DNA of 64,000 nt, from the NCBI GenBank assembly GCA_040289475.1, contig PSLF01000004.1:33191-97190 (forward strand), read 5' to 3'. The notes beneath the pieces were generated by a model. That model had not been told where the DNA came from. It made no database searches and saw only the letters and a list, made by a program, of their open reading frames with translations. A program made the translations under genes and the position numbers. This document shows, piece by piece, positions 43,093 through 51,957 of the stretch (position 1 is the stretch's first letter; each line of letters begins with the position of its first letter). The DNA is from Acidimicrobiia bacterium. Lineage in GTDB: Bacteria; Actinomycetota; Acidimicrobiia; ATN3; PSLF01.

Positions 43093-44898
43093 TTAGCGTC
43101 CTTCTACAGATGGGTTGAACTCCGATGAACTGGAGTGAGCAGGCGGAACATTTTCTGTGAGCGAGAATCTCGTTTCGCTTTCTGCCGCTGAGAGCGAGCC
43201 CTGTTGTTCTCTTTGGTCTACTCTCTTCTTTCGGCGGCGTTCCCTGGCTACCGAGGCAAGCCAGACGACTATTGTCAACACGCCCGCTGATATTGCGGCA
43301 AATCCAGATGCGTACATAGCCCAAAACGTTGGCAATCCCAACCTGAGGTCCGGGAGTCGCCAGCTGTATTCGAGCCCGTAGTAGACGAGCATCCACGCCA
43401 CCAGAAGGCCAGCTACACCTTGGGCTGCGGATGTAGTCGCGACTAGATGTTCCGAGAAGGGTCGGTTTGATAAAGCTATGATCCGTCCAGAAATTTTAGA
43501 GACAAGAGATCCTACAAAGACCCCAGCTGCTGAAGCTCCCAGAAGTGCAAGGGTCAGGCGAGTTTCGTCGGAGACAACGTTGAACTGGGATATCGTAAGC
43601 CTCCAGCCGGTCGCCCACATGAAAAAGGCAAAGACTCCTGCGGCAGTAATACCGCCGAGCAATGACTCTTTCCTCAATGCCCGGCAAAAAGCCAAACAAA
43701 CGGACAAGGCGCCCAACAACACAATGGCGTAGGGCGTTCTTCTTAGGCCTTCCCGAACACCTCTTGTCCAGCCTGCTTCGGAGATCTGCATCTTCAGAAC
43801 CTCGACGTCGCCGGGCGCAGCGGGTCTGTCGGAAAGCTTCGCCAAGTCGGCTCTAAGCTTGCGCTCTAGTGCCACTTCGTGAGCTTGACGGATCGACTCG
43901 GCCACCGACCCAGACACCTCGAGATCTTCCAGTAACGGCATGCCTTCTGCATGACGGGGGCGAGGGACCCCCAGCAAGGCAGCTATTGTCGGCGCAATCT
44001 GGCTTTGAGCAACATCTGCAGTGCTTCCCCCCTTTATCCCTCTACCCACTATCAGGAGAGGACTTCTGCGAGCTAGCCACTCATATCCTCCATGACCACC
44101 CTCGTCGCGGTGCCCGTGATCGGAGGTCACAATTAGGGTGTCACGGGAGAAGTCGAGAGTGGCTGCGATCTCTCCTACAAACCCGTCGACTATTTTCGCC
44201 GCGTCAAGTCCCTGACGTGAGAGAGCTCCGTATAGGTGACTCAATTCATCTACGTCTGGAAAGTAGAGGTACAGAAAGCTCGCTTTAGTCTGCAAGGCTT
44301 TCTTGGTAGCCTGAAAAGACTCGAAATCCTGCGGAACGTAGGATTCGATGTGACTAGGAGAACTCGGGCGCGCAAAGACTTCGGTGTTGGGTAGGTAAAA
44401 GCGCGTATTGAATCCTTCACCCACACCAGCAACGGCAGACGAAAGGCCGGCAGCCGCAACCGTTTCAAAAAGACACTCTACGCTGACCTCGCCTTTACTT
44501 TCGTTGAGAGGAAAACCGGACTGCACAGGGCCAACTCCGCACAAAAGATTTATCGCTCCCGGTGTCGACAATGATGGCACTCCGGTGACAGAGCGTAGGA
44601 ATGCCGCATCGGGACGACGTCCGAGTGAAGACATATTCGGCAACTGTCTAGCAACATCGTCCCTCAAGCCATCGCTCACAACGAGTACGACTCGAGAAGA
44701 CACAGCGGGGCTTGACTGTGCTGCGGGAAGGTCGTGTACGTAAAAACGCTTCGGATTCGCATAGTTTGCGCGAGTCCATCCGGCAGCTAAAATGCCGGCT
44801 ATTCCGACGGCCAGCACTACCAGTAAAGCCAAGGCAGTGCGGAGTCGTGGTCTAAAGCGAGTATTTCCTATCGAGATCGATCGGTCTCGATCGCTCAT
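43093..44898 (-). CDS. Membrane-bound alkaline-phosphatase-superfamily protein
   Basis: The 601-aa protein has one N-terminal helix (about residues 21-43) and an extracytoplasmic alkaline-phosphatase-like domain (about 65-370). The metal ligands appear in VVSDGLRDDVA, YFPDVDELSHLYG, VTSDHGHRDEGGHGG and the Thr/Ser segment PSLSTPGAINLL. Several C-terminal helices follow (about 385-560). The layout resembles GPI-ethanolamine-phosphate transferases and other phosphodiesterases, so a lipid- or glycan-phosphate substrate is plausible but unproven. AGGA precedes the ATG by 5 nt. Confidence 0.83.
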   Translation of the reverse strand: MSDRDRSISIGNTRFRPRLRTALALLVVLAVGIAGILAAGWTRANYANPKRFYVHDLPAAQSSPAVSSRVVLVVSDGLRDDVARQLPNMSSLGRRPDAAFLRSVTGVPSLSTPGAINLLCGVGPVQSGFPLNESKGEVSVECLFETVAAAGLSSAVAGVGEGFNTRFYLPNTEVFARPSSPSHIESYVPQDFESFQATKKALQTKASFLYLYFPDVDELSHLYGALSRQGLDAAKIVDGFVGEIAATLDFSRDTLIVTSDHGHRDEGGHGGYEWLARRSPLLIVGRGIKGGSTADVAQSQIAPTIAALLGVPRPRHAEGMPLLEDLEVSGSVAESIRQAHEVALERKLRADLAKLSDRPAAPGDVEVLKMQISEAGWTRGVREGLRRTPYAIVLLGALSVCLAFCRALRKESLLGGITAAGVFAFFMWATGWRLTISQFNVVSDETRLTLALLGASAAGVFVGSLVSKISGRIIALSNRPFSEHLVATTSAAQGVAGLLVAWMLVYYGLEYSWRLPDLRLGLPTFWAMYASGFAAISAGVLTIVVWLASVARERRRKKRVDQREQQGSLSAAESETRFSLTENVPPAHSSSSEFNPSVEGR

Positions 44899-45216
44899 TG
44901 GAGTCCTTTCTTTTCGAAAATTTATCTAGTCTCTTCTGCAACCCTCAGCAGTCTTCGACCTCAAATGAAATCCCCGTGGACTGCCCTGCTGTTGTGGTAT
45001 CAGCCTTCGGTTTATGCAAGGTCCCGGTACTAGGAGCGTTCCCCAGTAGCTCCTAAGATTCTTTGTAGTACCTCCAAAAGAGCACGGAACAAATCCGGAT
45101 GACCAACCACCAAAGCAGGAAAGGCAGTTTCTGAGACAACCTAGGGTTACGAGGTTGTGGTAACTCCACAAGCTTAGCAAAGACTGCGAATCGAGAATCG
45201 CTCGCTTCGAAAGAGA
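44899..45216 (+). other. Divergent promoter region of phosphatase and hydantoinase genes
   Basis: The 318-bp region contains an inverted repeat ACAACCT (45137-45143)/AGGTTGT (45153-45159) about 60 bp before the hydantoinase start, a candidate operator. No gene is supported; the minus-strand open frame at 44926-45222 lacks a ribosome binding site. Confidence 0.45.
45137..45159. promoter_or_regulatory. Candidate operator upstream of hydantoinase operon
   Basis: Perfect 7-bp arms ACAACCT/AGGTTGT flank 9 bp, with a second nested GTTAC/GTAAC pair. The size suits a dimeric repressor; its identity is unknown. Confidence 0.3.
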
Positions 45217-47064
45217 GTGCACATGGAACGAGCCCGCGAATTACTGGCCGCAGTGGACACAGGAGGAACCTACACCGACGTAGTCTCAGTCACCGGTCGA
45301 GTCGAAAAAGTACTCACCCAAAAAACATCTCTCGTGACCTCTGTAGAAGAGGGACTACTCAGAGCTGTAGGGTCCGTGCCTATAGATATTCTGGCTCACG
45401 GAACCACAGTGGCAACCAATGCGCTACTCGAGCGAAAAGGAGCTTGCATTGCACTCGTTACCAACAAAGGGTTCGCGGATGTAATTGAAATCGGTCGCCA
45501 AACCAGACCCGATCTATACGACAACTTCGCGGACCGACCACCTCCTCTCGTCCCACCCCAGCTCCGGTTCGAAATCGCGTGTCGCATGGGTCCCAATGGC
45601 GAAGAGCTAGTACCAATTTCCGAGAGCGAACTGGATCGGGTGTGTGGCCTGCTGCTGTCGGCACCCGAGCGAATCAGCTCGGTGGCTGTAAGCTTACTTC
45701 ACTCCTACATCGACCCCTCTCACGAGAAAGCCGTCGCGCAAGTCCTACGCGACGCAGGATTCGACGTCGTCATTTCTTCAGAAATATCTCCCGAGTACAG
45801 GGAGTACGAGCGGACTTCCACCGTCGTTGCTACTGCCTATCTAAAACCAGTTTTGAAAAAATATCTTGGGGAACTGACGCGCCTTGCAGCCTCTGCCTAC
45901 GTTATGACCTCAGCCGGCGGACTAGTTCCAGCCGACCACGCTGCCGAAAACGCAGCAGCCCTTTTGCTTTCAGGCCCTGCCGCGGGAGCAATAGCAGGCT
46001 CTCTCGCCGCCCTGGAATGTGGCTTCGAGGCTGCGGTCACCTTCGACATGGGCGGAACATCTGCGGATATTTGCATGATCCAAGGCGGGATCCCCGAGCC
46101 AACCCCTCAGATTAGGGTAGGAGAGCTGCCTATCCGCCTTCCTTCGATAGAGATCGTGACAATTGGTGCTGGAGGAGGATCGATAGCACGAATCGATCCA
46201 GGGGGAGCTCTTCAGGTCGGCCCTCAAAGTGCAGGGGCCGATCCGGGGCCCGCTTGCTATGGACGGGGCGGTCGTGAATTCACCGTCACCGATGCCAATC
46301 TCCTCACCGGTCGAATTCCTCCAGGACATTCCTTTCCCGAACTCGGACTCCTGGATATTGATGCGGCCAAAGATGCAATGCGACGCTGCGGCACAACACC
46401 TGAGGAGACACTCGCGGTCGTCAATGCCAATATGGAGCGAGCTCTAAGAAAAGTTACGGCTGAGCGAGGACACGACCCCTCTCAACTCGCCCTTGTCGCG
46501 TTCGGCGGAGCTGGCCCGCTTCACGCATGTGAGCTAGCAGAAGCTTTGGGGATGCCCGCCGTTGTCGTACCTCCTCGCGCTGGGGTCTTGTCTGCGCTGG
46601 GGCTATTGGTATCCCCTGCTGTCAAAGAGCTCGTGAAGAGTCGCCCAGATCCTCTAAAGCATGACACGCTACAAGAAGAAATGGAAGCTTTAGCTCTAGA
46701 AGCAGCAAAAATCCTTGAAAAATGGGGATTTTCGGTAACAGAAACTGTCGCCAGGATTGATTGCCGGTATAAAGGACAGAGCTTCGAGTTGCCCGCTGCG
46801 AGTATCGCGGACTTCCATGAAGTACACCGGAGGCGCAACGGCTATACCAGACCTGAGCTTCTTGTGGAGGTAACCGCTGTGCGCGCCAAAGCCTTTGGTC
46901 GCCCGCTCGGGCGCTATCAAGACCTCGTTTCCTCGGTAGTGCGAAAAGGGGTAGTTAGGGGACCGGACTCCATCGTGGAAGACGACTGCACTGTCTTCGT
47001 CCCCAAGGGATGGATTGCTCACGCGCATCAGAGTGGAGCATGGCTGCTGAGGAGGAGTGCGTGA
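45217..47064 (+). CDS. hyuA: Hydantoinase/oxoprolinase subunit A
   Basis: This 615-aa ATP-dependent amidohydrolase subunit acts on cyclic amides such as hydantoins, 5-oxoproline or N-methylhydantoin. The N terminus (AVDTGGTYTDVVSV, about residues 12-25) is the actin-like phosphate loop. HGTTVATNALLERKGA, VTFDMGGTSADICMI and GAGGGSIARIDPGG are further family motifs. At 615 aa it is shorter than the usual 680-700, mainly through a reduced C-terminal region. It overlaps hyuB by 4 bp (GTGA), so an A/B complex is likely. The substrate cannot be told from sequence; acetone carboxylase and caprolactamase subunits belong to the same family. Confidence 0.9.
   Translation: MHMERARELLAAVDTGGTYTDVVSVTGRVEKVLTQKTSLVTSVEEGLLRAVGSVPIDILAHGTTVATNALLERKGACIALVTNKGFADVIEIGRQTRPDLYDNFADRPPPLVPPQLRFEIACRMGPNGEELVPISESELDRVCGLLLSAPERISSVAVSLLHSYIDPSHEKAVAQVLRDAGFDVVISSEISPEYREYERTSTVVATAYLKPVLKKYLGELTRLAASAYVMTSAGGLVPADHAAENAAALLLSGPAAGAIAGSLAALECGFEAAVTFDMGGTSADICMIQGGIPEPTPQIRVGELPIRLPSIEIVTIGAGGGSIARIDPGGALQVGPQSAGADPGPACYGRGGREFTVTDANLLTGRIPPGHSFPELGLLDIDAAKDAMRRCGTTPEETLAVVNANMERALRKVTAERGHDPSQLALVAFGGAGPLHACELAEALGMPAVVVPPRAGVLSALGLLVSPAVKELVKSRPDPLKHDTLQEEMEALALEAAKILEKWGFSVTETVARIDCRYKGQSFELPAASIADFHEVHRRRNGYTRPELLVEVTAVRAKAFGRPLGRYQDLVSSVVRKGVVRGPDSIVEDDCTVFVPKGWIAHAHQSGAWLLRRSA
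47051..47055 (+). promoter_or_regulatory. Ribosome binding site deciding the hyuB start
   Basis: GGAGG lies 5 nt before GTG 47061, inside the end of hyuA. It rules out the longer frame opening at 47010. Confidence 0.6.
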
Positions 47065-48656
47065 GTTTGTCGCCAGGTGAACTACAGATCCTCAATGCAC
47101 GACTAGCCGCTGTAGCCGAGGAAATGGGAGCGGTCTTGAGGCGAGCAGCCTACAGCCCCAACATCAAAGAGAGAGCGGACTGTTCCGCCGCGATTTTTAC
47201 AGCAGATGGCGAGCTTCTGGCCCAAGCAGAACACATCCCGGTCCACCTTGGATCTATGCCAGCCTCGGTAAGAGCAGCAATCCAAGCCGACTTTGCAGAT
47301 CTACCGCCCGGTTCACACGTTATTGTCAATGATCCCTACCAGGGCGGAACACATTTGAACGACATTACCCTCTGTACGCCAGTCCACAAAAAAGGTGAAC
47401 TCGTGGCCTGGGTGGCGAACAGGGCACATCACTCCGATGTGGGAGGAATGACTCCCGGCTCGATACCAGCTGCTGCAAAAGAAATTTTCCAGGAAGGGCT
47501 GAGGATCGCCCCTCTCATCTACAGCGAAGAGATCCGGACCCTCATAGCGGTGAACTCCCGCACCCCGCACGAGCGGCTAGGGGATCTCGACGCGCAGCTA
47601 GGGGCAAACATTTATGGCGCATCTCGCCTAAGTGACTTCGACCATCGAATCTTCGGGGAGATACTCAACTACGGTGAGAGAAGAATGCGGGCAGCTCTGG
47701 GCCGCTTAGCACGCGGAATCTACGAGTTCGAAGACTTCCTTGACAGCTTCGGCCCCTACCCCGATCAGCGTCGTCCTGTCAGGATCAAAGTAGTTGTGGA
47801 GATCGGCCCCGGCGTGTGTCGGTTTGACTTTTCCGGCTGCGACGACCAGGTCGCAGGAAACACGAATGCACCCAAAGCCGTAACCGATAGCGCCGTCTCT
47901 TTCTCGCTTAGAAGCGTTGTCGATCCTACGCTTCCTCGCAATGGCGGTGTCATGAGGCCCGTCGAGATCGTGACCCGGCCAGGCAGCGTTGTCGACGCCC
48001 GGCCCCCTGCTGCGGCGGGAGCTGGCAACGTAGAGGTTAGTCAGCGTATCGCCGATGTATGCCTCGGAGCGCTGGCAAAGGCAGCTCCCGACAGAGTAGG
48101 TGCTGCCTCCCAAGGGACCATGAACAACGTGCTCATTGGTGGGGCCGGTTGGGTCTACTACGAAACTATTGCGGGCGGACAAGGCGCGAGGCCAAACAAG
48201 GATGGAGCATCGGCTACCCACACCGGCATGACGAACACAGAAAACACCCCCATAGAAGCCTTGGAGAGGACATATCCGATGAGAATTAGAAGATACGAAA
48301 TCCGCAAGGGAAGCGGAGGAGCCGGGCAATACCGCGGGGGCGATGGAATAGTGCGCGAGATCGAGTTCTTAGAACCAGCAGTAGTGTCCGTCATATCGGA
48401 ACGTAGGATCTCTGCACCGTGGGGGGTAGCGGGAGGTAGCTCTGGAGCACCCGGCAAGAACTGGCTTGTTCGAGCCCGGAACAAATCCGTCTCTGACGGC
48501 AAGCTACATTCACATGTGCCAGTCGCTGAGCACGAAGGCGCCGAAGAGCTGCCCGACAAAGTCACAGTCGAAGTCGAAGCTGGCGACATCTTGAGAATCG
48601 AGACCCCGGGCGGAGGCGGCTACGGTCCGCCACCGAGCGATCCCGAAGTTAGATAA
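47061..48656 (+). CDS. hyuB: Hydantoinase/oxoprolinase subunit B
   Basis: The GTG at 47061 gives 531 aa; it overlaps the hyuA stop and follows GGAGG. Family motifs include RAAYSPNIKERADCSAA, HIPVHLGSMPASVRA, NDPYQGGTHLNDITL and ANRAHHSDVGGMTPG. The last two hold the metal-binding Asp and His residues of the B subunit. Near the C terminus, YRGGDGIVREIEFL and TPGGGGYG are typical. Together with hyuA it should form the hydrolase; no racemase or carbamoylase gene is adjacent. Confidence 0.92.
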   Translation: MSLSPGELQILNARLAAVAEEMGAVLRRAAYSPNIKERADCSAAIFTADGELLAQAEHIPVHLGSMPASVRAAIQADFADLPPGSHVIVNDPYQGGTHLNDITLCTPVHKKGELVAWVANRAHHSDVGGMTPGSIPAAAKEIFQEGLRIAPLIYSEEIRTLIAVNSRTPHERLGDLDAQLGANIYGASRLSDFDHRIFGEILNYGERRMRAALGRLARGIYEFEDFLDSFGPYPDQRRPVRIKVVVEIGPGVCRFDFSGCDDQVAGNTNAPKAVTDSAVSFSLRSVVDPTLPRNGGVMRPVEIVTRPGSVVDARPPAAAGAGNVEVSQRIADVCLGALAKAAPDRVGAASQGTMNNVLIGGAGWVYYETIAGGQGARPNKDGASATHTGMTNTENTPIEALERTYPMRIRRYEIRKGSGGAGQYRGGDGIVREIEFLEPAVVSVISERRISAPWGVAGGSSGAPGKNWLVRARNKSVSDGKLHSHVPVAEHEGAEELPDKVTVEVEAGDILRIETPGGGGYGPPPSDPEVR

Positions 48657-48866
48657 CTCAACCGACAAATCCCCCGATTCGACTAGTCCGAATCGACTAT
48701 TACGCTCCGACATGAGGCCTAGCAATCGCGAACATGTTCCGCCGACATTCGGTAAGGACAAAGCCACCAGGCAGCGGGGGCAGACGGACGATTGAGTCCT
48801 TCGAACAGCCTCACACCGACGCTGTCTCTTACTCGCAGACAGGACTACTCTTAGGAGGGTTTGGCA

Positions 48867-50060
48867 TTGGGAGCTATTGGACACATCTCACGAATAGCCC
48901 CGGCCGCTGCCCGGGAAACCGTCACGGCACTGGCTCCGACTCTTGCATCAAATGCTGAGCTTCGGCTGGCTGAGGTCGTATCCAGAATCTCTATAGCCTC
49001 CTGTGTCGACGAGTTGGGAGTTGAGCTCCAACGAAGTCTGCAAGACATTCTCGACACTTGCAATGCCGACGCTTCGGTAACAGTAGGATTGGTAGAAGAC
49101 AACAAACTCAAGAGCTGGTCCCCGATCCCGCCAGGAGCTTCCCTCGAGGACTTCGATCCGAAAGCCCTCTCTTGTGTGGCTGATCAACTAATACGTATTT
49201 ACCATCTGGGCTCGAGATCATCCCTGGCCAAGTTTTCGATAGGGCACGATATTTGCAAACTAGGCGCTATTGTCGTGACTTCGGAAACTCCCATTCAGCC
49301 ACAGACCGCCCGATTGGTGGAAGCTCTGTCTCGAGTATGTGCCATCACTTTGGACAGGATCCAGCTACGCAAGCAGCTTGATAAATCTGATGCTGTGCGC
49401 TTGGAGTTAATCAATCAGCTTGCAAGAGCCTCCGACGAAGAGCGGGCGATTCTCGCTGGTGACCTTCACGACGGTCCGCTTCAGACATTGGCCACGCTCG
49501 GATATCAGCTTCAAATAGCCAAGTGGAAAGCTGCCAGGAGGCAGAGCCAAGAAGTGGCCGAGGCTATTGACAAAGCAGAACGGACGCTGAGAAAGGAGAT
49601 GACCCGGATTCGATCGATGATGATCGATCTCGTTCCGTCTGAACTGGCCTCTACAGGTATAGCTGCTGCACTTCGGGAGTATGTCTGTCGCTTGCTTCCC
49701 GATTATCCACACGTCTCGGTGGAAATTGAGATCCCCGAGAACGGTCTCGAGTTGACAGAGGAGGTCTCCCGGATCTTGTACAGGGTGGCCCAAGAAGCAA
49801 TTATCAACGCTCTCAAACACGCCAGGGCCAAAAAGATTGACGTTGCTTTGTATAGAAGGTCAGAGCCGCATTGCTTGGTCTTGGTAGTGCAAGACGACGG
49901 TCTAGGATTCGACCCCTCTGAATTAGAGCGAAAGTTTGCCCGAGGTCACCTTGGGCTCCGCTACATGACCCGGCGGATCGCATCGCTCGGAGGAGAGCTC
50001 AAGATTCGGTCGGCTCCGGGCTGCGGAACAAGGATAGAGGCTGTCGTCGCCATGCCGTAG
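48867..50060 (+). CDS. GAF-domain sensor histidine kinase (NarX/LiaS type)
   Basis: The product is a soluble kinase of about 397 aa. A GAF-like domain spans about residues 40-165. The HisKA_3 helix carries LAGDLHDGPLQTLA with the phosphorylated His near residue 206. The HATPase has an N-box (AQEAIINALKHARA), DDGLGFD and LGLRYMTRRIASLGG. All boxes are intact, in contrast with the kinase at the left edge. TTG 48867 is chosen because AGGAGG ends 8 nt before it; TTG 48861 is too close to that site. No transmembrane segment and no neighbouring response regulator are present, so the signal is probably cytoplasmic (redox, gas or ligand). Confidence 0.9.
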   Translation: MGAIGHISRIAPAAARETVTALAPTLASNAELRLAEVVSRISIASCVDELGVELQRSLQDILDTCNADASVTVGLVEDNKLKSWSPIPPGASLEDFDPKALSCVADQLIRIYHLGSRSSLAKFSIGHDICKLGAIVVTSETPIQPQTARLVEALSRVCAITLDRIQLRKQLDKSDAVRLELINQLARASDEERAILAGDLHDGPLQTLATLGYQLQIAKWKAARRQSQEVAEAIDKAERTLRKEMTRIRSMMIDLVPSELASTGIAAALREYVCRLLPDYPHVSVEIEIPENGLELTEEVSRILYRVAQEAIINALKHARAKKIDVALYRRSEPHCLVLVVQDDGLGFDPSELERKFARGHLGLRYMTRRIASLGGELKIRSAPGCGTRIEAVVAMP

Positions 50061-50135
50061 AGCTAGTGAGCAAAAGCGGCCCCACTCTTCGCCACTCTCG
50101 CACCGTGCCACCCCCCGAGACCTCGACGCCAGCCT

Positions 50136-50627
50136 CTATCCGCCCGCTTTTAACCGTAACTGCTTGAAACGACGAACCTTCTCTCTTGCCTCTGAATCTC
50201 CTATGACTTCAAGTACATCGGCAGCGGCCCAAGCTACGTGTTTGTTGTCGTCTCCTAGAAGCCGAACCAGTTCGGACACAACTCTCGAGTGCCAACTGCC
50301 AAGAGAGCCAAAAGATGCGAGTTCTCCTAGTGCTTTTGCGGCGCGCCACCTAATGTGGCCGTTTTCATCATCCAAAGCAACGGTCAATGCCATAGCACAC
50401 TCCTCTTGAGGAGGGTGATAGAACAATTCGCTGGTACCGTCGATCCGTCGTTCAGCGCCCAACGACTCCAGGGACTCTACTGCGGCGAGGCGGACATCTA
50501 CGTCTTCGTCCCGGAGAAACGACGCCAAAAGCCCCACAGCATGGGGGTCTTTGCCACTACCGAGTTCTTGAGCGATCTTTCTGCGCAACTCTGGATCGTC
50601 TGGAAGAGATTCCGGTCGGGTGGACAT
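50136..50627 (-). CDS. Small HEAT-repeat protein
   Basis: This 163-aa all-helical protein has three or four HEAT/PBS-type repeats, visible as VGLLASFLRDEDVDVRLAAV, ALTVALDDENGHIRWRAA and VRLLGDDNKHVAWAAADVL. Repeats of this kind act as protein-protein docking surfaces or as phycobilin-lyase-like scaffolds. No catalytic residues are visible. It lies between convergent or parallel unrelated genes, so no function can be inferred from context. Confidence 0.85.
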   Translation of the reverse strand: MSTRPESLPDDPELRRKIAQELGSGKDPHAVGLLASFLRDEDVDVRLAAVESLESLGAERRIDGTSELFYHPPQEECAMALTVALDDENGHIRWRAAKALGELASFGSLGSWHSRVVSELVRLLGDDNKHVAWAAADVLEVIGDSEAREKVRRFKQLRLKAGG

Positions 50628-50689
50628 CTAGGCATCCCATTGCACAACCAAAACTTGCCAGCTAGTCACCGCCTCTTGCAGCCTTCCTC

Positions 50690-51502
50690 TCACGGAAACT
50701 GCGAGTAGTCGGGAGTCCGTTTCTCCATAAAAGCTCGGACAGCCTCTAAAAACTCTGGTTTTCCAAACGAATCAGCATTTGCCGCGTCTTCCCGGGCTCT
50801 TGCCGCCCGCACCTGATCGGCCTCTGCCTCCTTGAGAATGCACTTGATCCGTTGCAGTACGCGCCCTGGGTAGGACGCAAGTGACGTAGCTAAGCCCAAT
50901 GCCTCGTCGAGAGCTTTGCCAGGCTCAGAGAGCTTGTACGCAAAGCCGGCTTCGAGTAACCGCTGTGCCGAAATCCAATCACCCAGAAGTAGCATCTCGC
51001 GAGCCATCGTTCTACCCACCGCCAGTGGCAAGAGAACGCTGGATGCGGCCTCGGGGGCTATAGAGAGCGGAGCAAAAGGCATGCGCAGCCGAGCGTCGGA
51101 GGCCATGACCACAAAATCACAATGAAGCAGAAGCGTAGCTCCGATACCGACAGCGTATCCCTCGACTGCCGCAACTAGAGGCTTTGGGAAAGTCGAGATT
51201 GCATCTACGAACGGAACAAAGCCGTGTGGCTCGCCGTTGGAAGCCAGAGTAAAGCCCTCGGCCCACTCCCCGATGTCAGCACCTGCAGAAAAGTTATTCG
51301 AGGTGCTTCCGAGTACGGCAACCCTAACCGACTCAGAAGTTCGAGCGAGACTGAGGGCTTTCCGGACGTCGTCGTAGAGCCGAGTATTGAAAGCATTTTT
51401 CTTTTCCGGGCGGTCAAGAAGTATAAGCGCAACCCTCTCAGGTCGCTCCTCGTACTCGACAGTTTCGAGCGAAGACGTAGAGTTGTGGTCCCGGTCATTC
51501 AT
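50690..51502 (-). CDS. Enoyl-CoA hydratase/isomerase family protein
   Basis: This 270-aa crotonase-fold enzyme binds acyl-CoA and forms an oxyanion hole with SNNFSAGADIGEW (about residues 67-80) and VEGYAVGIGATLLLH (about 113-127). One catalytic Glu is kept in SIAPEAASS (about 148), while the other hydratase Glu position (in the GIGATLL segment) is not Glu. An isomerase or another crotonase activity is therefore as likely as hydration. Acyl-CoA genes elsewhere in the window could share its pathway. Confidence 0.9.
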   Translation of the reverse strand: MNDRDHNSTSSLETVEYEERPERVALILLDRPEKKNAFNTRLYDDVRKALSLARTSESVRVAVLGSTSNNFSAGADIGEWAEGFTLASNGEPHGFVPFVDAISTFPKPLVAAVEGYAVGIGATLLLHCDFVVMASDARLRMPFAPLSIAPEAASSVLLPLAVGRTMAREMLLLGDWISAQRLLEAGFAYKLSEPGKALDEALGLATSLASYPGRVLQRIKCILKEAEADQVRAARAREDAANADSFGKPEFLEAVRAFMEKRTPDYSQFP

Positions 51503-51753
51503 AAGCCAATCGATCCTCTAATTTGCTGACTTGAAGACGTTCTCCCTGTCGAATCGACCACTACAAGGGGCACCTTGTCACGCCCAATCGAATTGTTGAG
51601 ACAACAGAGATCATCGAGTAAATATCCACCGAGGTGTCACCGGACATCAACTTGAACATCGTGGGTCGATATTGGAGAGGGGGCGAGAAGCGTTTTGGCC
51701 CCAGAGTCACGAAAGGCAAAGAGGCGCCTCGTAAGATGACCCTCAAAGATATG
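51503..51753 (-). other. Intergenic region before tRNA-Ala
   Basis: These 251 bp contain small palindromes (for example CAAGGGGCACCTTG), but no gene, terminator or promoter is convincing. Confidence 0.35.
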
Positions 51754-51827
51754 TGGAGGTGAGGGGACTTGAACCCCTGACCTCGGCCGTGCGAAGGCCG
51801 CGCTCTTCCAGCCTGAGCTACACCCCC
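51754..51827 (-). tRNA. tRNA-Ala (anticodon CGC)
   Basis: The 74-nt minus-strand cloverleaf folds fully: acceptor GGGGGTG/CACCTCC, D-arm GCTC/GAGC, anticodon stem CGGCC/GGCCG with loop TTCGCAC (anticodon CGC), and T-arm AGGGG/CCCCT with loop TTCAAGT. The discriminator is A. The third acceptor pair is G:U, the alanine identity element. CCA is not encoded. Confidence 0.97.
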
Positions 51828-51957
51828 GGGGACGTTGCCAAGCTTACGATCTATTTATGCACCCATCCGCTGGATTCCTCGTATCCGATTGGATCTCGCA
51901 CGGCATTCGGCTTGGTTACAACGGCCCTCACTAGGCCCCTGCTATCTCGTAAGGGCC

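Noticed and set aside
44926-45222. 98-aa minus-strand frame before the hydantoinase operon
   Set aside because: No ribosome binding site or domain is visible, and it occupies a likely divergent promoter region.
50072-50151. AAAAGCGG/CCGCTTTT inverted repeat between convergent genes
   Set aside because: The arms are 64 nt apart and one lies inside the HEAT-repeat gene, so a terminator is unlikely.
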